In this document: positions 1 to 8,035 of the stretch, in pieces
Numbering within the stretch: position 1 is the stretch's first letter
Layout of the letters: each line of letters opens with the position of its first letter
Assembly: GCA_024228555.1 (NCBI GenBank)
Contig: JAAETI010000710.1
Coordinates: forward strand, 1 to 48,886
DNA length: 48,886 bases
Direction of reading: 5' to 3'
Source: a bacterium
GTDB taxonomy: Bacteria; Actinomycetota; Acidimicrobiia; Spongiisociales; UBA5794
Made by a program: the position numbers and the translations under genes
Notes under the pieces: generated by a model
Told to the model about the DNA's origin: nothing
Databases searched by the model: none
Seen by the model: the letters and a program-made list of their open reading frames with translations, nothing else

Positions 1-70
1 GATCGTCAAGGACGAAAACGACAAGCTCGCACGACAAGCGTTCCAGCACTTCAGCGGGGCCCCAGCGTAA
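1..70 (+). CDS. Tape measure protein, C-terminal end (rest at 47019-48815)
   Basis: This is the last 22 codons of the tape-measure protein, in the frame starting at base 2 and ending with TAA at 68-70. The same codons end the full gene at the right edge of the window. The stop overlaps the ATG of the next gene (TAATG). It is partial only because the circular genome was opened here. Confidence 0.95.
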   Translation, partial: IVKDENDKLARQAFQHFSGAPA

Positions 71-141
71 TGGCAATCGCTGACATATTCATCGATAAGC
101 GACCGAAGGTGGGGCTACTGACCATGGATGCATCTCTGAAC
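1..141. repeat. 141-bp terminal duplication, left copy
   Basis: Bases 1-141 are identical to 48746-48886. The duplicated segment holds the end of the tape-measure gene and the start of the next baseplate gene, so it is ordinary coding sequence. The simplest reading is an assembly overlap from a circular or circularly permuted genome. The length, 141, equals the largest default k-mer of a common metagenome assembler, which fits an artefact better than true terminal redundancy. Confidence 0.95.
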
Positions 142-627
142 GAGACGCACGTAGAGTCGGCAGATTGGACCGAGCACCCGGTCGAGCTTGGTGCGGACAT
201 CTCAGACCATCGCACCGTTCGACGCGCGGAGGTCACGATCGACGGCGCTGTATCCAGGATAATCGACCCGTTCAGGGTCCGGTCCCTCTTCGATGGGAGC
301 CCGACAAGGCACCTACAAGCCTGGCAGATGCTGCGGAGCATGCTCCATTCCGGGATGTTGGTAACCGTTGTGACCTCGCTTCGGACCTACGAGAACATGG
401 CGATCCACAGTCTTAGCGCGCCGCGGAACCTGGAGGCATCCGAGGTGCTCAGGTTCTCGGTTGTCCTACGGGAGGTCCAATTCGCGAACACTGCAGCAGC
501 AGGTGATAACCCCGTGCCCACGTTCGCGGATCTCGTGAGCAAGGACGATACTGGCACGCAATCGACGCGGGAAGCAGCCCGTGTGAAGTCTGCCAAAGCC
601 CTCGGACTGCTACGGGTGGCAGCATAA
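70..627 (+). CDS. Dit-like baseplate / distal tail protein
   Basis: 185 residues. The N-terminal segment (about residues 12-60) has the pattern of the Dit-like N-terminal domain of contractile-tail phages: a short strand, an NETH motif, EHPVE, then GADISDH. In this family the protein lies at the tube-baseplate junction and follows the tape measure, as here. The C-terminal third is less conserved, with a stretch rich in Ala, Asp and Thr. The ATG overlaps the tape-measure stop (TAATG), and the stop overlaps the next start in the same way, so it is probably translationally coupled on both sides. The family call rests on motif pattern and gene order. Confidence 0.75.
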   Translation: MAIADIFIDKRPKVGLLTMDASLNETHVESADWTEHPVELGADISDHRTVRRAEVTIDGAVSRIIDPFRVRSLFDGSPTRHLQAWQMLRSMLHSGMLVTVVTSLRTYENMAIHSLSAPRNLEASEVLRFSVVLREVQFANTAAAGDNPVPTFADLVSKDDTGTQSTREAARVKSAKALGLLRVAA

Positions 628-956
628 TGGCCGAAGTGATCCCCATCCGCAGTGACTCCGCTGGCCCGCGCGTGCGCGTGCGGCTAGACGGCTCATTCTA
701 TCGGCTGTCGTTTGCGTGGAATACCAGGTTTGAATACTGGGCCGCATCGGTAGAAAGCGACTCCGGGGACGCGGTTCTGCTGGGATCAGTCGTGCGCGCT
801 GATACCCCGATGACCCTGGCACACCAACAGACGGGGATGCCTCTCGGCGAGCTCGTCGCGATCGACACAAGCGGGGCGGGGCTCGACCCTGGCCGCAACG
901 ATCTCGGCGAACGTGTGGAACTTCTCTATGTAACCGCTTCGGAGTTGTCTGCGTGA
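627..956 (+). CDS. Baseplate plug protein (Pam3 gp18-like)
   Basis: 109 residues, almost all beta-strand by appearance, with an early VRVRLDGSFYRLSFAWN segment followed by FEYW. This is the pattern of the small cyanophage Pam3 baseplate-plug family, which fills the channel between tube and hub. It sits between the Dit-like protein and the hub, its usual place. The start overlaps the previous stop (TAATG), and the hub gene begins three bases after its stop. Confidence 0.7.
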   Translation: MAEVIPIRSDSAGPRVRVRLDGSFYRLSFAWNTRFEYWAASVESDSGDAVLLGSVVRADTPMTLAHQQTGMPLGELVAIDTSGAGLDPGRNDLGERVELLYVTASELSA

Positions 957-959
957 CCC

Positions 960-1952
960 ATGACGACCAAAGCCCAGCGATCAGCGACGCTCACGGTCAC
1001 GAACCCAAGCCGGAGGACTGTAATCCAGTCGGCGGACGGGCAGGGTGTCCTAATCCAGTTCGACGTGATGCGAACGATCAAGCCGGAGGCCAATACGGCC
1101 GCCGTGACGATCTTGAACCTGTCCCAGCGCACGCGGGACACGATCTCGGACGTGACGAGCAGCGTGGCTGCACTGACGCCAGCGCAGCGAGAAGCTATGC
1201 GCGAGTATGCGGCTATGAAGGGGAAGGCGATCGATACGTCTCCGGTGGAAACCGTGTACGACAACCTCGGGATTGCGTATCTCAAACTGGAGGCAGGGTA
1301 CCAAGGCGGCCGCCTGGCGCAGATCCTCGAAGGATCGAGCTCCAAGATCACACATACCCACGTGCGCAACACATGGCGGTCGGAGATCTTCATAGGCGAC
1401 GCGCAGGAGGTCTTGCGGGATGCGTATCTTGGCCGGTCATACAAGCGCGGGACCCCGGTCGTGACGATCATCTCCGATCTAGCCAATGCGTTCGGGGCTG
1501 TCCTGTCATCCCCTGCGCAGGCCCTAATCGCGAACAAACTGTCGACGTTCCCAGAAGCACAAGTAGCCCTGGGCGGTGCGTTCATAGCCCATGGGCCAGC
1601 GTTCGCGCTTATGCAAGAGTGGATGCGAATCCTAGATATCGATTGGACGATGCAGGATGGGGAATTGCTTCTGCTGTCCAAGAACCCCCTAGAGGCGAGC
1701 GCTACGCTGCCAGATCCGCCGCTTGCGGTCTCCCAAGTCTCAGGGATGATCGGCCGGCCGCGAAGGCTCGAGGGCGGTGGTGTGGAGCTGGTGACGCTCC
1801 TGGAGCCGGAAGCCAAGCCCGGCCGACGATGCGCGCTGACATCCCGCTACATCACGGGATCCTACAGGATCGAACAAGTCCGACACTCTGGAGACACACG
1901 CTCAGGGCCCTGGTATTCGACGATGGAGCTTTCCAGCTTGGAGGTCCTCTAA
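960..1952 (+). CDS. Baseplate hub protein (gp27 / protein D-like)
   Basis: 330 residues. The N-terminus (ATLTVTNPS, then VLIQFDVMRTI and VTILNLS) matches the first beta-barrel of phage hub proteins, which form the ring joining the tail tube to the spike. A Lys/Glu-containing helix-rich segment around residues 75-110 and C-terminal LTSRYITGSYRI with a VRHSGDTRSGPWYS motif are also hub-like. The next gene encodes the spike, its expected partner. The ATG at 960 is four bases after the plug stop. Confidence 0.75.
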   Translation: MTTKAQRSATLTVTNPSRRTVIQSADGQGVLIQFDVMRTIKPEANTAAVTILNLSQRTRDTISDVTSSVAALTPAQREAMREYAAMKGKAIDTSPVETVYDNLGIAYLKLEAGYQGGRLAQILEGSSSKITHTHVRNTWRSEIFIGDAQEVLRDAYLGRSYKRGTPVVTIISDLANAFGAVLSSPAQALIANKLSTFPEAQVALGGAFIAHGPAFALMQEWMRILDIDWTMQDGELLLLSKNPLEASATLPDPPLAVSQVSGMIGRPRRLEGGGVELVTLLEPEAKPGRRCALTSRYITGSYRIEQVRHSGDTRSGPWYSTMELSSLEVL

Positions 1953-1953
1953 G

Positions 1954-2664
1954 ATGACCGCACGGACCCCCACGCTCACGGAGGCTATGACCTCCCTTGG
2001 GGAGTACGTACAAGGGCGCACGCGCACGATCACGCCTGCGCGGGTGGTGTCGTTCACGGAAGGATCATCCACGTCCGGAGCCTTTGCTACGGTGCAGCCG
2101 GAGATCAAGGTTAGTTTCCCAGGCGGCGGGTACCGGGACATGGACCCGATCCCCGATTGCCCGGTCATCTTCCCAGGCGGCGGGGGGTGGTCGATCTCCT
2201 GGCCGCTAATACCCGGCGATCACGTAGCGCTGCTCATTGCCGACAGGGACCTTGGGCGATGGCGCCAGCAGGGGCGCGAAGTGGCCCCGGGGGATGGTCG
2301 CAGGCACAACCCGGGGGACGCGATTGTGCTCCCTGGCCTCAACCCTGACACGATCGCCCCGACTACACCGACGGGCGATCTGATGCTGAAGAACGACGCG
2401 GGCACGGTCAGCATCACGATCAAGCCTGACAAGGTGGTGGTCGATGGCGCGAGTGTGGAGATAGGGGCGGCTGCAACCGAGGCCGTCACAAAAGCCGAGA
2501 CACTGATCTCGGTGCTAGATACGGCAATTGGGGCCGCGGTCACGGCCGCTGGTTCGATCGGGCCTCCAAACGGCGATGGTGGGACGTCAGGGTTCACCGC
2601 ACTTAAGACATCGTGGGATGGGGCGAAGGCCACGATCAAGGCGGCAAAGGCGAAAGCGATATGA
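1954..2664 (+). CDS. Baseplate central spike protein (Gp138 / gpV-like)
   Basis: 236 residues. Residues about 25-125 look like an OB-fold spike base of the Gp138 N-terminal type: a repeated FPGGG motif, PLIPGDHVALLIADRDLGRW, then a His/Gly-rich loop and a GDAIVLPGL segment. The segment from about 140 to 175 (DLMLKND, then TVSITIKPDKVVVDG) resembles the repeated strands of a trimeric beta-helix. The rest is Ala/Thr-rich and ends in a basic KAAKAKAI tail. The protein would pierce the host outer membrane. Its stop overlaps the next start (ATGA). Confidence 0.75.
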   Translation: MTARTPTLTEAMTSLGEYVQGRTRTITPARVVSFTEGSSTSGAFATVQPEIKVSFPGGGYRDMDPIPDCPVIFPGGGGWSISWPLIPGDHVALLIADRDLGRWRQQGREVAPGDGRRHNPGDAIVLPGLNPDTIAPTTPTGDLMLKNDAGTVSITIKPDKVVVDGASVEIGAAATEAVTKAETLISVLDTAIGAAVTAAGSIGPPNGDGGTSGFTALKTSWDGAKATIKAAKAKAI

Positions 2665-3023
2665 CCACGCTCCGACTAGACCCGATCACGCATGACCTGA
2701 CCGTTGCTGGCGGCTCGTTTCAGGACGTGTCCGGGGCTGGTGAGATCCAGCAGAACGTGAAGATCCGTTTACTCCGGTTCCGCGGGGAGGTGCCTAGGGA
2801 CGCCAATGCAGGCATGCCCTACCACGACGAGATCATGCAAAAGGGCGTAGCGCCATCGCGGCTAGACTTTCTTTATCGGTCGGAGATTGAAGGGACGCTC
2901 GGGATCACAGAACTCATCGAGGGGCCGGAGATTGAAGTGGATGCAACCCGCAGGATGACCGTAGAGTTTCGGGCTGACACCGACGTCGGCCTGCTCTCAT
3001 TCAACGTGGAGACCATAACCTGA
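2661..3023 (+). CDS. Baseplate wedge protein, gp25 / W-like
   Basis: 120 residues from the ATG at 2661, which overlaps the spike stop as ATGA; an in-frame ATG at 2613 would overlap the spike gene by 52 bases and is not preferred. The protein begins with LRLDPITHDLTV, then contains QNVKIRLLRFRGEVPRDANAG, which is the GPW/gp25 signature of the baseplate wedge that nucleates sheath assembly. The spacing before protein J is the standard W-J order. Confidence 0.85.
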   Translation: MTTLRLDPITHDLTVAGGSFQDVSGAGEIQQNVKIRLLRFRGEVPRDANAGMPYHDEIMQKGVAPSRLDFLYRSEIEGTLGITELIEGPEIEVDATRRMTVEFRADTDVGLLSFNVETIT

Positions 3024-4441
3024 TGGCAGTCGATGACCCATGGGGCATATCAGACGCCGGGTTCTATCGCCCGCGCGCGGATGAGGTGCGGGAGTTCGCG
3101 GTGGATACTTGGAAATCCGTTTTTGGTGCCGGCCGGAACACGGAAAGCGACACCATTGACGGGCATTTTATCGACTTCGCCAGCGAGTTCGCCGCAAAGC
3201 TCTGGGAGGGTCTGGAGGCTACGTACGGATCTGCGTACACCGCGACGGCGGGAGGCGTCCAGCTTAGGGAGCTGGGCAATGACATGATCGGCCCGGCCAA
3301 AGGGGCCTTGGCCACGACGGTGTCGCTGGTATTCTACGGCACGGACACGACCGCAGTCCCGATCGCCACAAGCGCGACTGAGTCAGTCTCAAACGAACCT
3401 TTCTCCACGGACGCAGCGGCCACGGTGGGCGCTGGTGACACCACGTTCGTCGCGGAGATGACCACCCCTGCTGATAGCACCATTATGCGGGTGACGATCA
3501 ATGGTACGGACTTCGACCACACCACGAGCGGTGCGGAGACGCCGACATTTATCGCCGCCTCGCTCGCGGATGAGGTCAACGCCGGCGCAGAGCCGGCAAC
3601 GGCTGTGGCCATCGGTGGGCTCTTGGCCCTCGACGAGGACGATGGCGGATCGATGACCGTGGCCGTATTCGACGACGATACAGGGACTCGGATCACGCTG
3701 AGCGACGCCGCCCGCGTGGCAACCACGGCAACCAACACCGGCCCCACGACGATCGTCGAGGGGAGCACATGGGAACTGTCAAACCCGATCTCCGGCGTGG
3801 ACGGTGTGCTCAACACTGCCGACGGGTTGACCGGCCAGAACGACGAGACAGATCCAGAGTACAGGACGCGGATCCGTTCATCGGTCGTGTTCGGCGATGC
3901 CACAGCGGCCGTTTTGGCGCTGGACGGCGTGACGTTCGCGCGCACCTATGAGAACGACACCGACGCGGTGGATGGGGAGGGCCGGCCAGCACACTCGATC
4001 GAGGCTGTGGTCCTAGGCGGGGATGACGACGAGATCGCCCAAGCGATCTGGGACTCGCGCCGTCAGGGGATCCAGACATTTGGATCGGAATCTGGCACCG
4101 CGACGGACTCGGCCGGCGCGTCTCATACCATGTACTTCAACCGGGTTACCCAGACCACGGTCTACGTGGACGCCATCGTCACGCAGGGCGAGGATTGGCC
4201 GGCCGCGGGGTCGCCCTTGGTGGATATCGAAACGGCCATCGTGGACGCTGTGAACGCTCTCACGGTCGGCCAGGATGTGTCCCCAGCGCGCCTTGTGAAC
4301 GCAATCTATGACGCGGTACCCCAAGTTGCGGACGCCGCGCTCGAAATCGACACAATCACACCACCCGTCGCAACTAGCACGCTCTCCATCGGGATCCGCC
4401 AGACCGCATCCACTACAGCAGCGGAGGTCAACGTTTCGTGA
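3023..4441 (+). CDS. Baseplate J-like protein
   Basis: 472 residues. The N-terminus (GFYRPRADEVREFAVDTW), a GRNTESDTIDG loop and the central GLTGQNDETDPEYRTRIR followed by a C-terminal DVSPARLVNAIYDAVPQV segment are typical of the phage J/gp6 wedge family. Residues about 149-240 hold an inserted beta domain (MRVTINGTDFDH and following) that is also seen in the sheath and neck proteins of this phage. The stop overlaps the next GTG (GTGA). Confidence 0.9.
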   Translation: MAVDDPWGISDAGFYRPRADEVREFAVDTWKSVFGAGRNTESDTIDGHFIDFASEFAAKLWEGLEATYGSAYTATAGGVQLRELGNDMIGPAKGALATTVSLVFYGTDTTAVPIATSATESVSNEPFSTDAAATVGAGDTTFVAEMTTPADSTIMRVTINGTDFDHTTSGAETPTFIAASLADEVNAGAEPATAVAIGGLLALDEDDGGSMTVAVFDDDTGTRITLSDAARVATTATNTGPTTIVEGSTWELSNPISGVDGVLNTADGLTGQNDETDPEYRTRIRSSVVFGDATAAVLALDGVTFARTYENDTDAVDGEGRPAHSIEAVVLGGDDDEIAQAIWDSRRQGIQTFGSESGTATDSAGASHTMYFNRVTQTTVYVDAIVTQGEDWPAAGSPLVDIETAIVDAVNALTVGQDVSPARLVNAIYDAVPQVADAALEIDTITPPVATSTLSIGIRQTASTTAAEVNVS

Positions 4442-5028
4442 GCCACGGATCCCTACACGGCACGTTGCACGCTGCTGATGCTGACCAGGCCCTATCGGTG
4501 GTCGACGGGATCGCCGCTCGGCTTTACGAGCAATTTGAGGAGTCTCCAAACGTTGCCGCTGTGTCGAACTGGATCGCTGAGCAGTTCCAACTCCTTGAGG
4601 AGATGATCCACGACTTGATGTGGTTCCGGTTTACACGCGTCGCGCAAGGCGAGGTGTTAGATGCAAAGCTTGCGAACTGGGAGCGAGTACGATCCGGGCT
4701 CTCGGATGACCAGGTCCGCGCATTGCTGCAGGTGCTGCACCCGGCTCTCCTTCAACACAAGACAGCGGACACCGTGATCAACGTTGCTGCGGCCATTCTG
4801 ACAGGGTCGGGCGCGTCATGGTCGTACGCGGACGATTTCCCCGCGGGATTCATTCTCACGATCGCCGATATCGACAGCGGCACGGCGATCGATCTCAATC
4901 CATTGATCCGGCTCGCCAAGGCGGAAGGCGTCCGGATGCGAACCTTCGTGAACCCGGTATCAGCGGCCGCGTTCCAGTACGACACTGGTCTAGGCTATGA
5001 CCAGGGGGTCTACGCGTTTTCTTTGTAG
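4438..5028 (+). CDS. Tail protein I-like (DUF2612-like) baseplate protein
   Basis: 196 residues with a GTG start overlapping the J stop. A helical N-terminal half contains DAKLANWERVRSGLSDDQVR, resembling the DUF2612/YmfQ group (a fixed distance after J, then LxDDxxR). These proteins join the wedge to tail fibres. The C-terminus reads as beta strands ending with YDTGLGYDQGVYAFSL, a common fibre-attachment-like end. Assignment is by position between J and the fibre plus this weak motif. Confidence 0.65.
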   Translation: MSHGSLHGTLHAADADQALSVVDGIAARLYEQFEESPNVAAVSNWIAEQFQLLEEMIHDLMWFRFTRVAQGEVLDAKLANWERVRSGLSDDQVRALLQVLHPALLQHKTADTVINVAAAILTGSGASWSYADDFPAGFILTIADIDSGTAIDLNPLIRLAKAEGVRMRTFVNPVSAAAFQYDTGLGYDQGVYAFSL

Positions 5029-5034
5029 GTCAAC

Positions 5035-6045
5035 ATGGCGAAACCAGCAGATCTCCCAGACTGGAACACAGGCGGAAGCAATCGCGTCGAGCCTTCGGGC
5101 GGCGTGAAGGTGTCGGGCTTCACCGTCGATCAAGTGCCGTCGTCGTCGATCCAGAACTGGTGGCAGCATCGGGTTTACGACTGGATCCGATTTCTGCAGC
5201 AGGAATCGAAAAGCGGTTACTACGGCGATGGTTCCGACGGAGACGCGACGATCAGTGCCAATACGACGCTTACTCGTACCATGTTCTATAACGATCTAGC
5301 CGTTGACACTGGGTTCAATCTTGATCCAGACGGCTACATCATCCACGTGTTAGGCACGCTCACGGTAAACGGCACGATCAGCCGAAATGGAAACGACGGC
5401 CTAGATGGCACGGCCGTTGCTGGTGGGACAGGCGGGGCTATTCACGCGATGTCCGGTCGGCCCCTACGTGGAGGCCTCAATGGTGGTGGTGGTGGTTTTG
5501 GCGCTGGGTCCGCTGGGTCAAACGGACCAAACGCAGCAGACAGCTACGGCGGCGACGGTGCTGCTGGTGGTGCAGCAGGCGCATGGGGGCCGTCGTCAGG
5601 CGGTACGGCGAGCACGCCCGCCGCTGGGCTTGGATCGATTCGCGTGTTGCCGTATGCGGCGATGGGGCAGATCTTATCCGCGGATGGCTGGACAGCCGTT
5701 CGCGGCGGGGCTGGTGGTGGTGGTGGTGCAGCGAACGCGGCCAGCCATGGCGGAGGCGGCGGAGGCGGCGGAGGCGGCATAATGGTCATCTGCGCCCCCA
5801 CGGTCGTAAGCTCTGGGGCTGTCTCCTGTAACGGGGGGGCCGGCGGTGACGGATTCAACAATACTGGCCAGGCGGCGGGCGGCGGCGGTGGTGGTGGCGG
5901 GCTCCTCGTCGTTCTCTCCAGGGACCAAGATCTGACCGGCGGCGGTACGTGGACGGCAACGGGCGGAGCTGGCGGATCGGGCTTCAACGGCGCCGGGGAC
6001 GGCGTAGCAGGGTCTGCAGGGACTGTTCTCCAGTTCACGATCTGA
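5035..6045 (+). CDS. Glycine-rich tail fibre / adhesin
   Basis: 336 residues. Residues 1-130 form a non-repetitive base. From about residue 130 onward the protein is built of Gly-rich loops, including two runs of eight to ten glycines near residues 240-250 and 285-292. Such Gly-rich stacks occur in adhesin tips of T-even gp38 type (polyglycine-II sandwiches). It directly follows the I-like gene, the usual site for a receptor-binding protein. The DNA has a GGA/GGC microsatellite near 5752-5778 (9-bp period), which could slip in frame. Function is inferred from composition and location; no enzymatic motif is visible. Confidence 0.65.
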   Translation: MAKPADLPDWNTGGSNRVEPSGGVKVSGFTVDQVPSSSIQNWWQHRVYDWIRFLQQESKSGYYGDGSDGDATISANTTLTRTMFYNDLAVDTGFNLDPDGYIIHVLGTLTVNGTISRNGNDGLDGTAVAGGTGGAIHAMSGRPLRGGLNGGGGGFGAGSAGSNGPNAADSYGGDGAAGGAAGAWGPSSGGTASTPAAGLGSIRVLPYAAMGQILSADGWTAVRGGAGGGGGAANAASHGGGGGGGGGGIMVICAPTVVSSGAVSCNGGAGGDGFNNTGQAAGGGGGGGGLLVVLSRDQDLTGGGTWTATGGAGGSGFNGAGDGVAGSAGTVLQFTI

Positions 6046-6049
6046 GTAG

Positions 6050-6058
6050 TGCTATGAT
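6050..6058 (+). promoter_or_regulatory. Possible extended -10 promoter for the terminase block
   Basis: TGCTATGAT at 6050-6058 matches an extended -10 box (TGnTATAAT). No good -35 is seen. Transcription would begin at about 6065, right at the ATG at 6067, which has no Shine-Dalgarno sequence. Together this suggests a leaderless or near-leaderless message. Confidence 0.35.
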
Positions 6059-6066
6059 CTGCACAT

Positions 6067-6753
6067 ATGCCAAGACGCGGAACAGCGACAGCCGAGATCG
6101 TCGAGACGGCCGTTCTGGATATCCGTCACGCTGGGCGCGCAACAATGTTGACGCCAGATGTGATCGAAGAAGTCTGCAAAGTGTTGTTTATCAGCGGGCG
6201 TCGTGGGATGGCGATGACGGTGAGCGGGGTTACACCCCACACGTTTTACAAGTGGCACCGACGTGGCCGCGACGCATTGGCCGAGGCGCAGGTTCGGCTG
6301 GAGTCAGAGGGGATCGATCGGAATCGTCGGGCCAGCGATGTGCCGGATCACGATCTGATCTTTGCCGAGCTCGTGTTGGCGATGGAGTACGTGGAGGCGA
6401 TGCGGGAGAAGTGTCTCCTCGAAGGGATCCAGCACCATGGATCCCGGGACTGGAAGGCGTACCAGTACCTCCTCGAACGCAGCGACGAGCTGGACAAGAG
6501 CGACCGTCAGGGCGAGAAGCACAGCCAGCGATACTGGGATGCGAAGATCGAGGCAGCATTGGGGGAGGCGCTCTCAAATGATGAGCTCCGTCAACTTGCC
6601 TCACTTCTCGAAAAAGTTGAGGAGCGCGCATCCAAGCCGAGTCCTCGCGAGGCGGAGTCTCCTGGAGTTCACACAGGCGACGATGCCAACGTTCAAGGTA
6701 AGCTGGCATCACGTCTTGCTCGCGGAGACCCTGGATCGGGTCCTGTCTGGTGA
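6067..6753 (+). CDS. Putative small terminase subunit
   Basis: 228 residues. The middle contains a helix-turn-helix-like SGVTPHTFYKWHRRGRDA, followed by a helical region with YVEAMREKCLLEGI and a DWKAYQYLLERS motif seen in small terminases that lie before a Terminase_6-type large subunit. The protein would bind the packaging site and present DNA to TerL. Its last 58 codons overlap the start of the large subunit (176 bases). The ATG lacks a Shine-Dalgarno sequence; a possible extended -10 lies just upstream. Identification rests on HTH pattern and position. Confidence 0.7.
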   Translation: MPRRGTATAEIVETAVLDIRHAGRATMLTPDVIEEVCKVLFISGRRGMAMTVSGVTPHTFYKWHRRGRDALAEAQVRLESEGIDRNRRASDVPDHDLIFAELVLAMEYVEAMREKCLLEGIQHHGSRDWKAYQYLLERSDELDKSDRQGEKHSQRYWDAKIEAALGEALSNDELRQLASLLEKVEERASKPSPREAESPGVHTGDDANVQGKLASRLARGDPGSGPVW

Positions 6754-8035
6754 GATCACGCGGCTACTTGTATCGATGCCGCCGAGGCACAGTAAATCAG
6801 AACTGATCTCACGTAGGCTTCCGGCGCTTGCGCTCGGGCGTAACCCCGATGAGCGGATCATGGGGTGCGCGTACAGTGAGCCGTTTTCCCAAGAGTTCAA
6901 CCGCGACATTCAGGGGATCATAACTGGCGACGAGTACCGCGACCTGTTTCCTGATACGCGTTTAAGCCAGCGGCGAACTGGATTCACCGAACGGCCGTAT
7001 CAGCGCAATGCATCGGTGTTTGAGATTGTGGATTGCCGTGGGTACTATAGGGCGTCTGGGATCGGCGGATCGATCACTGGTAAGGGGGCGACGCTCGCGA
7101 TCATCGATGACCCGATCAAGAATCACGAGGAGGCCTACTCGGCCACGCATCGAAAGTCGATTCAGCACTGGTACACATCCACGCTCCGAACCCGGATGGA
7201 ACGCGACCTTGAAGAAGGCTCGACTCCGCCGCGGATCATCGTTGTGGCAACGCGCTGGCACGAAGACGACTTGATCGGATGGTTGCAGGCCACGGACGAT
7301 CGCAACGAATGGCATGCACTCAACTTGCCGGCGATCTTGGATAGCGAACCGCACCCCTGTGACCCTCGCGAGCAGGGCGATGCACTGTGGCCGGTAGGAT
7401 TCAACATCGGCGAGCTGCGCAGTCTCGAGTCAGACGTCGGGCCCCGCGACTGGGAGTCGCTGTACCAGGGACGTCCATCGCCGGCGGGCGGCGGCATGGT
7501 CAAGACCACGTGGTGGCAGCGGTATGGATCGATCCCTGGCCTGCAGGACAAGATCCTGACTGTCGATCCGAACTTCGGGGAGAAGACCAAGGAAGGCAGC
7601 CGGTGCGCCATGTATGTCATGGGGATCCGCGGCCCTGATCGCTACATCATGGACGCCAGGGTGGGGCGTATGGACTTTACGGAGATGCTCGACGCAATCC
7701 GGCACCTCGTCTCGATCCATCCGGATATCACAACGATACTGATCGAGAAAAAGGCAGCCGGTGCGCCGGCGATCAACGTCTTACGCAGGGAGTTTCCCGG
7801 TGTTACCGAGTTCAATCCCACAGGCTCGAAGGAGGCCCGCGTTGCTGCGATCACCCACTACTTCTCGGGCGGTAATATCTTCGTTCCGGATCAGGTGAAC
7901 TGGGTGGGCGAGCTGATCCACGAGTTCGCCGCCTTCCCCGCAGGCCGGTACGACGACCGCGTCGATGCGATCTCGCAGGCGCTTATCCACACACAAGATT
8001 CATTCGCGAATAACTTTGCAGCCCTGGCACGATGA
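6578..8035 (+). CDS. terL: Terminase large subunit
   Basis: 485 residues from the ATG at 6578, which has GGGGGAGG nine bases upstream. A later ATG at 6683 would remove the conserved ARRSLLEF-SWHH segment and is less likely. ATPase: Walker A PPRHSKSE at about residue 66, then the Walker-B-like TLAIIDDP and a VATRWHEDDLIGWL motif. Nuclease: LTVDPNF, LIEKKAAG and C-terminal DDRVDAISQAL, as in RNase H-fold packaging nucleases. It packages DNA into the prohead through the portal encoded next. The N-terminus overlaps the TerS gene by 176 bases in another frame, unusually long for this phage. Confidence 0.93.
   Translation: MMSSVNLPHFSKKLRSAHPSRVLARRSLLEFTQATMPTFKVSWHHVLLAETLDRVLSGEITRLLVSMPPRHSKSELISRRLPALALGRNPDERIMGCAYSEPFSQEFNRDIQGIITGDEYRDLFPDTRLSQRRTGFTERPYQRNASVFEIVDCRGYYRASGIGGSITGKGATLAIIDDPIKNHEEAYSATHRKSIQHWYTSTLRTRMERDLEEGSTPPRIIVVATRWHEDDLIGWLQATDDRNEWHALNLPAILDSEPHPCDPREQGDALWPVGFNIGELRSLESDVGPRDWESLYQGRPSPAGGGMVKTTWWQRYGSIPGLQDKILTVDPNFGEKTKEGSRCAMYVMGIRGPDRYIMDARVGRMDFTEMLDAIRHLVSIHPDITTILIEKKAAGAPAINVLRREFPGVTEFNPTGSKEARVAAITHYFSGGNIFVPDQVNWVGELIHEFAAFPAGRYDDRVDAISQALIHTQDSFANNFAALAR

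Noticed and set aside
1-141. True direct terminal repeat of the virion DNA
   Set aside because: The sequence lies inside the tape-measure and Dit-like genes and its length equals a common assembler k-mer; assembly overlap is simpler.
5544-6038. Minus-strand Pro-rich ORF opposite the fibre gene
   Set aside because: It is a mirror of the glycine-rich codons and has no support.
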